64,000 bases of DNA from Symbiodinium natans (taxonomy: Eukaryota > Sar > Dinophyceae > Suessiales > Symbiodiniaceae), in assembly GCA_905221605.1 (NCBI GenBank), contig CAJNDS010002564.1, positions 285,001-349,000 of the forward strand. The letters run 5' to 3'. Positions 51,503 to 62,800 of the stretch are shown piece after piece. The notes under the pieces are model-generated. The model saw only the letters and a list, made by a program, of their open reading frames with translations. It had not been told where the DNA came from and did not search any database. Positions within the stretch are counted from its first letter, which is position 1. Each line of letters opens with the position of its first letter. The position numbers and the translations under genes are program-made.

Positions 51503-53890
51503 GGCTACGGCGCCAGGAGTGCTCTGCACATCGCTTGCTGGGAGGGATCCCTGTCGGCGGTGCAGGCTCACCACCAGATGCCATCAGTGCTTCGGGTGTC
51601 GAGGGTTGAGAGCTGTATCTGGCGAACTCGAGTTTCACTTGTGTGTTGATACGGTTCTGCAAAGTCATTCCAGCCATGTTTGCGAAGTTTCACAATTCTC
51701 CTTCCTGGGTCAAGCTTGTGACCAGTACATACCAGTACTACGCAAGCCTCGACAATGAGCGCAGCGCATTCCGAGAACCAATGTTTACTCGTGGCTCAGG
51801 CTGTGGCCAACGGCTCAAAGAAAGCCGTTCAGGACTGGCGCAGCTCTCAGACAAGGAAGTCTTAAGGCTCATGCAGGGATGCATCTGAGTGAGAAAGCTG
51901 CTGGGCTATCGCAGTGTCAAGCTCTGAAAGTTTGGGAGCAGGCGCTTTCCGTCATGATTCGCTGTGAGGCACCAAAGGAAGGGCGATCTGACTCCGCTAC
52001 ACATCGCTGCCATCTGCAGCCATGCCGAGGTCTCCAAAGCCAGACATGGGGGACTTGACAACCTTTCAATCCCTAAACCGCCGTCAACTTTGTCTTGCCT
52101 CACATCGCCTCCTTTTCCACGTCAGGAGCAATTATATATATAATATATATATATATGCATATATATATATAATCATATATGTACATGTGCACATTTTCGT
52201 TTTGATTTGCGGCACTTCCGCGACACTTGCCTCATTGGGTCAGGTAGCGGAGCTCTTGTTGGGGTACGACATTGATCCGGATATCAATACGGCCCGGAGC
52301 CTTAGAAGTCGCAGATGGTCTCTGATGTGAAGAAATGTGAAGAAAGAGCCAAATGGAGGCACTGGAGGCACTCTTCCGATGTGTCCGAGAAGAATATTCG
52401 AAACGAACCTTGTGCGCGCGTTGCATGCAAGTCAACGACCACTCATTCATGCTCTTCTGACTGAGAGCATCTAGGATGAAGGCCTGAGCTGTGCGGGACC
52501 TTGAAGTCTATCCGTGTCCGGATTCTTCCAAGCCCTGGCATGCCCTGACCATGAACCCTAAACCCACCAGGAACCACGGAGAGAGAGGGGAAAGCCTGAG
52601 CTTAAACCCCTAAACCCTAAAGCCTAAGCCCACCACGAACCACAGGGGTAGAGGGAAACCTGAAACCTAAACCTCAACCCTGAACCCAAAGCTCAAACCC
52701 TAAGCCCTCCACGAACCGCAGGGACAGGAAACCTAACCGGACAACCCTGAACGATAAGCCCTTTAGCGACCATGAACCACAGGGCTGAGTAAACACCCTA
52801 AATGGCAAAACTCAGGTGCATCAGCTGCGATCGCTGGTCCCCCGGAGCTCCTGTATCACGCTTCTTCCTGACATCCTGATATATGTGTATGGACGATGTA
52901 CAGGGCTCAGCCCACTAAAGAATACCTCGAGTTGTCGATAGCAAGACTGAGGCTCCACATCTCCGCTACCTCCAGCACTGACCTTTGTGAAGTGCTGATG
53001 TCCAGCCGCGCGAACATCGCAGCACGGACAGCAGACCAGGACATCTCTTCATAAACTGAACCGTCCGTATGTGTCCGTGTTAGGTTGCTTGGCAGTTGGT
53101 TGAGCGCTGTGATCGCCGCAGGACACCCCGCTGCACTTTGCAAACTGCTTCCAACAGCTGGAGACCATCGAGCTGCTCTTGAAAGCAGGCGCGGAGCTGT
53201 TTTCAGAGTTGTGGAAGTCGCTCCCTACGGGTGATTGCACAGTTCTGCCAGAGGGATGAGCAGCCTCGAGACTGGGAGCCGGTTGCAATATGCGATTCGT
53301 GGGTCTTACGCTGATTCTGCTGTCGCATTGGTCTCCAGGCGCAGATGCTTCGGCCGCAAACAATTTCGGCGTGGTTCCACTGCATGCATCCCGACTGCTT
53401 TGAGAAGCGTGCCAACAGCAGGTTCAGCAATGAAATCAGGCCAGCATGTCTGTCCCTGTGCACCACGCGTTCCATGCAGAATCATTCACAGACATGGCGC
53501 GGAATTAGAGCTTCCGGCCATTCCGACGCTCCTGCAACTTCATCCCCGCCCCATCTCATTTTTGTCTAGGCGCAGCTTCAAGGCTTCTGTGAGTGTGGCA
53601 CGAGGTCGCCGTGGCCTATGCCGGCCTTGAACGGCTCGAGTTGCGAGAGGCGGCCGTTTCTGCGCAGCGTCGAAAGGAGTTTATGTTGTTCCGGGGTTGA
53701 TTCGGCTTTAGGCAGCTTATGGCCCACGAATCAACATCAGTTCCTTCATGGCTGGGTGACAAACTGCGAACTTGTGTAAGATTCAAGAACTGTACGAATT
53801 CCTGCGCTCGGCAGGCAAAGGCAACGCTGCTGCTGTGTGCCTACGGTGCCAAGCTGGATGCAAGGCACAAAATCAGTGGCTTCACATGAG
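51503..53890 (+). CDS. Ankyrin-repeat protein (several short exons)
   Basis: Ankyrin repeats are about 33-residue helix-turn-helix protein-binding units with core TPLHxAA and LLLxxGA. Blocks seen: 51503-51565 SALHIACWEGSLSAVQ; 51982-52029 GDLTPLHIAAICSHAE joined to 52244-52300 VAELLLGYDIDPDINTA; about 52935-53039 RLHISATSSTDLCEVLMSSR + ANIAARTADQ joined to 53122-53188 DTPLHFANCFQQLETIELLL + KA; joined to 53339-53405 GADASAANNFGVVPLHAS; and about 53795-53880 GKGNAAAV with YGAKLDAR in a different frame. The introns are 52030-52243 (GT), 53040-53121 (GA) and 53189-53338 (GC), each restoring the repeat. The last block needs a frameshift, so the copy may be damaged or mis-spliced here. Start and end not found. 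Confidence 0.8.
52132..52190. repeat. AT microsatellite in ankyrin-gene intron
   Basis: TATATA/ATATGCATATAT runs within the inferred 52030-52243 intron. Confidence 0.9.
52552..52800 (-). repeat. Degenerate telomere-like repeats, about 70-bp period
   Basis: ACCCTAAACCCACCAGGAACC, then AAGCCCACCACGAACCACAGG, then AAGCCCTCCACGAACCGCAGG: CCCTAAA words alternate with a CCACGAACCRCAGGG motif at about 52556, 52622, 52702 and 52767. Confidence 0.75.
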
Positions 53891-54119
53891 ACATGCAAAT
53901 GCCAAGATGCATAAACAAGTTCTTATAGCTCCATGCCCGCAGGGACCACCATGGTCACACACCCGCAGCTGTGGCACGGATGGCAGGCTTGACCAGCCTT
54001 CTTCGCATCTCAGTTGGTTTAGATCGAAAAATGGAGATCCTAGCAAGCCGCAAGAACATGCCATAGCACGGGCAACCGCAATAAATGTAGAATATATGTC
54101 TATCGAGTGGTACTCCCCC

Positions 54120-54617
54120 CGCCCCAAGATCCATACTGTTTCTTGTCTTCCACATGCAAGCACCCTTGACCTCAAAAGTGCTGCACTGCCCCAAACTTTT
54201 TGCGGTCTGCAAGCAGGAAGATTGGCACTTTTGCTGCTCCAGATTCGAAAGTGCCATACTGTCCCAAAAACCTGTCCAAAAGAGAAAAGAGTGCTGCACT
54301 GCCCCAAACAGAAGCCTCAAAAAATAGCAGTCTTTTTGAACCTCCATGGCTCTACCAGCTGGCGGGCCTAAGCACTTTTGCTCTTTGGGATGGGGCTTTT
54401 GGGACAGTACAGAATCTCGGCTACCAGGGACGTCAACAATGTCATAGTGTTTCAAGCTTTTTTGGGGCTTGGAAGCAAGAAGATTGGGACAGTAAACATT
54501 TTTGCTGCCCCAGACCTCAAAAATACAAAACGCTGAACTGTCCCATTCTTTTGGGCGCTCACAGCTGTGGAAGTTGCCAAAGTGTTTTTTTGTTGTTTGC
54601 TTTGGGGCGAAGGAACG
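54120..54617. repeat. Diverged repeats with CTGTCCCA words
   Basis: AGCARGAAGATTGG is followed by (CACTTTTGCTGCTCCAGA) at 54212 and by (ACATTTTTGCTGCCCCAGA) at 54476. CTGCACTGCCCCAAAC occurs at 54182 and 54292. Long frames on both strands (up to 244 codons on the minus strand) cross these repeats; I treat them as chance. Confidence 0.7.
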
Positions 54618-56420
54618 AAGCCCAGATGAGAATTTTTGAGCGTGTGGGCTTCTTGCATAAAATGCTGTTTTCAATGGAATACGCAGCAAGCCCAGATGAG
54701 GGGTGCTGAGGCTGTAGCCACTGAAACTAAACGAAAATCTAATGATACTTTGTGACCAACAGGCCCCAGAACTCGATCAGTGTTAGGGATCCTTTATACT
54801 TTTTGGGTTATGGGCTTTCTTATATATGAACAAAAAGGATCCTTTTTTCTTCCTAGGGGAACAGGGATTAAGAGAAGAGGATCTCATAATGTGTTTGTTG
54901 CATTTTCATTCGAACATGAAGGCAAACATAAACGCGAACGAGGCTCAGACCAGGATTCATGACAGTGTGGCCGTTGAAATTAGATTCCTAGCTAAACTTT
55001 GTTTCGAATGAGCTCAGAGGATTTCTCCGAGGAAGATCTCCTAGGGTATGGGCTGTTAATTTCAATCTCGAATTAGGCTGAAATGTGAATCTGAAGAGCA
55101 AAAGAGGACAGCTTTGGGTATGGCCGCTTCATATAACCTCTTACCAGACGTGGGGCTGAACGAAACCCAAGTGTGATAATGTCCTAGGGCGTGGCCTTGT
55201 AATTTAACATTCTAATTCGTCGTATTGACGGCGGCAGCAAAAAAGGCTGCAAAACGCTGAAATCGCTGCAAGTACCGTGTTTTTATGAGGTTTTGCACGT
55301 GTGCCTCCGACCCCCACCCTTGTTGCCCTTGACCCGACTTCAAAAAGTGAGCATCATCGGATGCGCGCGGGTCCGGGGGCATCATCGAGCCATCGCTTCT
55401 CCGGTGGCTTCGTGAGGCCTCCGGGCCCGCGGCCCAGACCTAGCTGCTGCTCATGATTCATGATGTTTTTTTTGGGGGGGTTCCAAGAGGAGGAAACCTC
55501 GTAAGTATCGAGTGATTTGTGGGTGCGCGTAAAAACACCCCTAAACTCGCTCGTTTACGCGCTCGAACGGCATCATGCCCACAAAACACCCGAAAAGCAA
55601 GACCCCGAATGCCCTTAAGGGCCTTCGGGGTCTTGCTTTTCGGTGTTTCGTGGGCATGCAAACGTTCAAGCACATAGAATCGGCGTTTTTAGGGGGGTTT
55701 CGGAGGTCCTGGGAGAAGCCCAGATGAGGATTTCTTAGGGTGAGTGAGTGTCCAGTGTGTGGTTTTTAAATCTAACATTCGAGTTCCCACCTGAACTGCA
55801 AATAGAACCACATGGTTTAGGGTTTAGGGTTTTGGGTTTTTCAGGGTGCGGCTTTTAGAGGAGGATTATTCTTGGCTGATCACAAGTAACGAACGACTCC
55901 CAGAATTGGGACAGTACAACACGTCCAGACAAATTTTGGACATAATCCTAGATTGTGAGGCCACGCGCAAAGATTTACTCTTCTGGGCCTCATTCGTAAT
56001 TGAGTAAAACTACTTAGAGTTTTATATTTGAAGGCTACACCCGATGAACTCCTCTTTCTTATGGGCTTCGTTCGGAATGAACCCAAGATAACAAGTACAT
56101 TAACAGGCAACAGCCGAAGACATGCTCTTCTATATGGGCCTCACTCAGGATTACATCTGATTAAGATTATACTCGTATATTGAATGCCATATCCTGCTCT
56201 GGCCCCTATTCGCAATGAGATTTTGCTTGTATACTCTAGAGCCGCATCCGAAGAAATCCTCATCTGGGCTTTGTTTGTAGTTGAATTTGCTTAGAACGCT
56301 AGTCAGAGGCCACACCTAGAAGAAATACATCCCTGCTAAGCCTCATTCAGGATAAAACCTAACTAGAATTTAAGTTTACAAGACTAAAACATGCCCCTCT
56401 GGGCGGCTTCCGAAAATAAG
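54618..56420. repeat. AAGCCCAGATGAGG repeat array, both orientations
   Basis: Forward copies begin at 54618, 54689 and 55716. The reverse complement occurs at 56251-56271 and in diverged form at about 55984, 56063, 56139, 56202, 56337 and 56400 (TGGGCYTCRTTCG-type words, spacing 62-80 bp). The 55716-55736 and 56251-56271 copies match over 21 bp in inverted orientation. AT-rich and gene-free. Confidence 0.7.
55530..55705. repeat. Long fold-back palindrome
   Basis: Inner arms 55575-55609 and 55624-55657 match with one mismatch and one indel (ATGCCCAC...GACCCCGAA). The spacer TGCCCTTAAGGGCC is itself nearly palindromic. Weaker pairing (GCTCGAACG/CGTTCAAGC and CACCCCTAAA/TTTAGGGGGG) continues outward to about 55530 and 55700. 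Confidence 0.85.
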
Positions 56421-56564
56421 CACGGATGTGGAGAGTGTGAAGCTGGCTTCCCAACTCACCTCTGGAAGCCTGACAACGGGCTCGACAACACTCAAAAATG
56501 GGGGGGGGGGGGGGTAGCCGATGTGATCAGGGCGAACCGCTAGGGGATAAGAGGAGCGAAAGGT

Positions 56565-56603
<39 letters not shown>
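56565..56603. repeat. G39 homopolymer
   Basis: Thirty-nine consecutive G, preceded by shorter G-runs at 56500-56514. Length may be unreliable in any assembly. Confidence 0.9.
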
Positions 56604-57481
56604 CGGCTGTTCAGGGGTCCTGGCTATGTTGGAAGACCCTTCTCCCGGGTTTATAAGCAAACTTAATGCTTATCATCAGCAATATGTTGCGCGACAAAGA
56701 CTCTTTCCAGCCAAGATTGAGTACCAGATTACCAACTCATACATATATGATTGAGTACGCAGATTACCAACTCATCCAGATTTGAGCTGCCTAAACCTTA
56801 AACCCTGAAGTTTAAATTCTATGGGCTTAGGTTACAATGCTTAAATCTTCAATCTTAAACCTTTAATCCTTGACCCCATAGGGTTTAACAGTTAAGGGTT
56901 TAGGTTTACTTGCTGGCTTATTTTTACATGCTTAAATCTTCAACCATAAACGTTTAAACTTTAACTTGATATCAGACATTCGGATGCGGATCTTGGCGGG
57001 GGGCGAGCATATCTCATGAAACTATAGAGATGAGACATAAAACCATGGATCTAGTGGCGGGGAGCATATATATATATATATATATTTATTTATTTATTTG
57101 TTTGTTTTTTATGCATTTATGGTTTTCGTAGTGTATATGGTATCTAAGTTAAAGTAATAGCATTAGATTATTAGATACACATATAGATACATGTGTGTAA
57201 TGTTTTGCAGAGGCGCTCGCAGCTCCGTTATCGAGTTCCTGGAGTCTGAAAGCAGCTGGCTCAGACAAGAGGAATGGAAACCACAGAGCTTTCCCGCCCA
57301 GGGAGTCGAGACAAAGAGCCGGTTTAGGGTTTAGGATTTAGGATTTAGGGTTTAGGGCTGAGGGGTGCGCGAGGTGAAGACCATCAGGTCACTGCGCAAG
57401 ATCTGCTCAACGCAGCGGACGAGGTGCATGACACGTGGACGTGAAGTGAGAGGGTTGCTGTAGGTTTGAGGATGTTCATTC
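56604..57481. other. AT-rich intergenic region
   Basis: TTTAAACC/TTAAACCTT words at 56790-56960, an (AT)n/TTTATTTA tract at 57065-57110, and TTTAGGG/TTTAGGA at 57323-57360. No gene. Confidence 0.6.
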
Positions 57482-59093
57482 GTGTCAGAACTTGTGCGAG
57501 CTGAAGAGAACGCATGGTTTCCTCGCGTCTCGTGCCGGAATGCTGTTGAATGTGGCAGAAATCAGAAAGTACACTTCAACGTACTCCAGTTCGACGGCTC
57601 AGGGCCGAGCAGTAACCTCGTCACTTCGGCTGATTGGCCCGAAGCGATGCCAGGGCAAAACGCAGCATTACGGAGGGCTCGTCGGTACGAAGATGCAGAT
57701 GTGGGAACGACATCACTACGATCGTACTCGTTTTTAGGGATGAACCAGGCAGAACAAGTCGCTGAGCCCCAGCGGCCAAGGAAGATCAAAGAGCAAAACT
57801 TCCAACTGGAATACACGGTGCTCACAATTTTGGTGCTTCGTTGTTTGCAGCATGCTGCAAGCAGTTGTGGCCTTCAGGCAGGAGGTGTGGCGAACAGACA
57901 GGAACCCAGATTTGCTGTCGATCCCCTGCGAGCGATCACGACTGCCAGCTGCTCTTCGGGCACCGTCCGCCGACGGGGGGCGGTACACGTTTCAGACCAA
58001 ATGGAAGGTGGTCAACAAGTTTTCCCGAGAGACGAGAACAGTCCCCCCCCCGCCCCCCATTGCAGCAGAAAGCTTATACACTTTGCCAGCACCATCATGT
58101 AGAGAAAGGTGCTTGGAGCACGAGCAAGTGAAAGAATTTTAAAGCAGCTCGGCCCACAAATCGTGATGATACTGCCGCAATGGACCCGCACACAGGGTTG
58201 AAGTAGACTGCCAATGCATTCTGTGACAGGGGGAGGTGGAAGACTTCGCATCAGGCTCCATGTCGCTCAAGGCCAGGGTCTCGGGCTGTTGAACAAAGGG
58301 TTCTTAAGACGGCCGTTAAAGGGACGAGCCGTTCCTTGCCTTTGCCTTTGCCTTGCAGCGATCGACAGGCCATTGAAAGGGAGAGAACGGCAGGCAAGGT
58401 GGAAGGGTTGGGACATGTTTGGCACCTCGTAGCCATGTTGCTGCAATCAGCCAGTCCACTGCCAGTCTCCACATGTCTGGTTTGTGGTGATGTGAGGGTT
58501 CCTATTGGGGCAGAAGGTTTGTTGCTTTCCGGCAAAAATTGCTGCGCAAATCCGATGGTCTTTCAGAGTTGTTTCAGGGATCCGTTCCGCGAATATATGA
58601 TTGGGGCTTACACCATCGAACAGGCTCAACAAACAAGAAGCAAAGCGCGTGTTTGGTGGACCCGGTGCCAGGGCACCTTGTGCTTGGGGCGGGGGGGGGG
58701 TGCGTTTGGGGCCAGGTACAGGTACAGTACAGGGTTTGTGTCGCTCGCAGACGCGCGCACTCGAAACATGTACTCGTACGTGATTCTGGGTTCTTGTAGG
58801 GGCAGGACCTTGGGGGCTTGTGGGATGTGGCTTTTGGTGGGTCACCCGGAGCTCGTGGCAAGTCCAGATTCGCACCCCTTCCTTGGAACCTCAGGAAGCG
58901 ACGGATTGGCGCCGTCATCCCCCACGGCGAGGGCCAGGGCGAGCTCACAGTGCGCCGAGAGATTTGCAAGGAAATAACCAAAGAACGTTTACCTGTTAGA
59001 GCCGTTGTGGTGTTCTCAAGGGGCAGCGAAGAAATCGTTGAACATGCAATCTTAAGAGTTTGGTATTATGGACTTTGGGGGTCTGTTGCGTAG
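57482..59093 (+). CDS. Unidentified gene region, several putative exons
   Basis: A 206-codon frame (57482-58102, no ATG) includes MNQAEQVAEPQRPRKIKEQN. A second frame at 57852-58060 reads VVAFRQEVWRTDRNPDLLSI and GGRYTFQTKWKVVNKFSRET. Later blocks are about 58572-58640 (DPFREYMIGAYTIEQAQQTR, after ttcAG) and about 58865-58985 (RKRRIGAVIPHGEGQGELTV, RREICKEITKE). All are + strand and look coding, but they lie in different frames and no family is recognised. They may be one gene with introns or the 5' part of the coiled-coil gene that follows. Confidence 0.4.
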
Positions 59094-59851
59094 TGACGAT
59101 GTTGTGGAATAGCGCCTGGCGGCCAAGAGATTGGCCACGCAAAGCAGCCCGGCCCATTAATCTATTCGGACCAGCCAGGTATGCTGGACAAGACATGCAG
59201 TTGACGGAGGACGTCCAGCGCTTGTCCATTGGATGTCTCGGTGTTGGCCAAACTTTAGAGAGGCAGAGAGCGAGAGCGAGAGCGAGAGTCTCACATCAAG
59301 ACTGGATCTGGGCGCGCACCTGCGCCACGGGGGTCTCTTGAGGCCCCCCAGACCCCGAAGAGACAGGACAAGAGAGATCAAAAGAAGCAGCGGCGGTGGA
59401 GACCAGGTTGAATGGTGTCGTGGCCAAGTTGCTGCACCTCCAGTCGACAAAGTAGAAGATTTGGGACAAGGGCGCCATCAGCGGATGGAAAGTCGATGGA
59501 CGGTGATAGTGCTCGCATGGTAGAAGAAGACGAGGCCTGCCAAACTTGGGGCGAATGCACACCGGCGACTTTTGAGTTGCATTCCGAAACCAAAGCTCTC
59601 CGACATAAGAGATCAGTGCCCCAAGCTCCGTTCGTTGTCTTGCCGGGTGGGGCAAGGTTGAATTGAAGAGGTTGTGCTGGCATGAGTCATGAGCTGTGAG
59701 CACTTCAGAGCACACCGCCTTTGAGAGATTGGAGGGCAACACGGCAACAGGGATATCTTGTTCAGGTTTCTTACTCTGGAAGAGTGGAAGTGGAGAGCGC
59801 CTGAGAGTCTCGTGAAATCGGCGAGCCTGCTACTGCAAGAAGCTTCCGCAG

Positions 59852-62800
59852 GAGAACGCGCGCCTGTCCCAGGAGAACAAGAGGATTCAGAAGGAGCTTG
59901 ATGAGCGACTTGGGTGCACAGTGACATACAGCGGCCGTCAGTCACCCTCAAGATCGCCTGAAGATCCGGCAAGAATCCTGCTGATGCGAGCCCGTTTATG
60001 CCGTTGTTCCCAGGGCTCGGGCAAATATCCGCCACCTTCAAGGACACAGTCCCGCGGGCACTTTCTCACCATGATTTTGCCATGACGTCCCTGCAGGACT
60101 GCTTGACCAGAGCAGGTCAACCATGGAGCGGCTGAAAAGCATGAGCCCCGTGAGAACTGATGGCTGAGGAAGTCTTGTAGTACTTGCGATTCTGATCAGT
60201 GAACCCTGAAACACGTCAGGCGCACGCTGCCAAACTGAAGAGAGTAGAATTGTCTTCTTCATGTCATGCCCATTACAAGAATGGTGGAAAAAAGCAAGGG
60301 TGGAACTCAAAAGGTGCACGACTCAGCGTCACGGAGGTTCCTGGAGCAGAGGCGTGGACCAAGATCTCCGGTGTTGGCGAACCCGCATGCCAAAGAAGGG
60401 CTGCCTACCGCATGCGACGAGGCTTTCCAGGCCGTCCGTGACGACATGGAGAAGGACAAAAAGCAGAGAGTTGAGACAGTTGGGGGTTTACGAAAATAGG
60501 ATCCCCAAATAGGACTCCCTTTTCATCAGGACCCCGAGAAGGTACCCCCCCTAATTTCGGAAATCCCCAGCTCAGAGAGGCCCGAGGGAGTAGCAAGCGC
60601 TGGAAGGAGATGGGTGAGCTCCGCCAGAGGCAAGAAGATCTTGGCCCTTGCCTAAGCCGAGAGAAGCCGAAGTCCGAAGGCTAGAAGCATGGGGACCTCA
60701 TCCACACTTTCCGAGAGAAGGCTGGTGAGGGTGCCATGTCTGCCTGTAAAAAGTCGCTGAGGCAGAGATCGGGAAAGCTGGCTGCAGGACAGCTTGTCAT
60801 GTCATGGGTTCGCCTCCTACCCCCCTCTATACTACCCCCCCCCCCTAAGTTCCCCCCATAATGAAGGCCGGTTTTAGGGTTTAGGGTTTAGGGTTTAGGG
60901 TTTTAGGGTTTAGGGTTTTAGGGATAAAAAGAACCTAATTAAGTTGGGACAACACTCCACCTGCACCCAGGAGCGAGAGTCCTTGTTGCGGCAGCTCGAG
61001 GAAGCTGCGGAGAAGCAGGAGCGTGCAGAGGCGCGGAGTAGATCTGAGTAAGGTTTAGGGTTAGGGTTTAGGGTTTAGGGTTTAGGGTTTAGGGTTTAGG
61101 GTTTAGGGTTCAGGGTTTAGGGTTCAGGGTTTAGGGTTCAGGGTTCAGGGTTGAGTGTGGGAGGGGTGCTTTGAAGTGCTTTGTTTGGAGTGGAGAGCTA
61201 GCTTCTTGGCCCATGAGTTGTTTTCAGGGCTGCCACTGGAGTTTCCGAGGCTGCCGTGAAGCGCCTCACGGCAGAACGCAACGAAGCCTTCGAGCGAACT
61301 GCGGTCAAGGAGAAGCATGGAGAAGGGATGGGTGGCTTTGGTGTCTTGCTGAGAGCACCTTCAGGGTTTTGGAGAGAAGAAGACCCTGAGAGCCACGCAA
61401 GACAAACCAGAATAAGGCACCATGCAGTGCAGTGCCACTGTACTTCAGAATCTCGGAATCCAGGACGTCTCCCGCCCATCTTCTGCCGTGACCCGCCAGG
61501 CCTAGTCGACGGTCGTCTGTTCGCATGGACACAGTCAGCATCAAGTACATAGTGATAGAGAAGTTAGCTTGCCGTACAGCTCTGCAACACCCACACCTCT
61601 TGCAAGCTTACATAAATGGCTTGCAAAAATACAGTTGCTTCTGGTGCACTGCCCTGCTGCCCACTTTGCGGCGAACGTTGAAGTCCTGAGAATCGTGAGA
61701 GGCCGATCAAGCGGCTGAGCTGACGCAGAAGTCGGACGAGCTCAGCCAGAAAGACGTTGGGACCTTGATGGGTGATGGAGAGAGATATGGAGAGTAACAA
61801 CATGATCCCACCACGGCTCCACGAAATCTGTGAATTTTGAATCATTAATCATCAAACTTCAGGTGGGCGGTATACCCCCTGGATGCTAGAAAGCCCCACT
61901 TTCGCCACAGTCACCGGGGGGAGGGAGAATGGGGCCTTTGGCATGAAAAGAGTGCAGGCTGCGCTCTTCGCCAAAGAAGAAGCCCTGAGCCAGAAGGCGC
62001 CCTGCGGGGATGCTCTGAGGGGAATTTTAGCACTCTTTCTCACTCTGAGTCACTTCTGACACTCATGGCCAGGATGCAGAGCTTCAAGCCAAAGCGCAGG
62101 CCGAGCAAGAGGCAACGATGGTCCACGATGGCCCCATGGGGCCCTTTGAAGTGCTGGGACGCCCTTTTGGTCAAGGGCTTGAGCCGTTTCGGAAGCGTTC
62201 TGCTTAAAGAGCTCAATCGTGGAGGCCCTCGAGGCCTTGCAAGCCAAAGATGCTGAGCTCGAGCGTGCCCCGGCTACGAGAGCTAGCGTTTTGGAGTCAA
62301 AGTCTTCAAACACGGTCACAGAATGGTAGCGGTATGTCATGGTATGTCAAGATGCCACAGGGGAGGAAAGCTGCTCCTGCAAAGCTTCGAGGCCTCTCGG
62401 CTGAGCTACAAGCGATGAAGTCCCAAGCGGACCGCTCCGGCAAAGATCTGGAGGACACGGGGTGGGGTGGGGGGGAGAGGTCGGAGGGGTGAGGGGGAAG
62501 CTAAGATCCCCACACTGCATGGCGAGACCCGCATCAGGAGCGAGCCGTCGAGCTGTCTCAAAAAGAGGCTGGGCAATGCTTTGGGCAATGCTTGGGCTTT
62601 GTCAATGTGTCAGAGTCAACAAGCAGCCGAAGCAACCCACGCACCAGGCCGATGTGCTGAGTCGCAAGGCTGAGATACAGCGGCTGAACGCCGAGCTCGA
62701 GCGGCAGGCGCGGTTCTGCTTACTTCTTCAGGTGCGCATTCACGCCGGACAGCGGTTCCGTGAGGTTGTTCTTTCATTAGGGGCATTGCAGAAGCGCGGC

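Noticed and set aside
51108-51677. 189-codon minus-strand ORF
   Set aside because: It overlaps the + strand ankyrin exon at 51503-51565; composition unremarkable and no motif.
53955-54689. 244-codon minus-strand ORF
   Set aside because: It crosses repeated CTGTCCCA/AGAAGATTGG units and overlaps an ankyrin-like block; probably repeat-derived.
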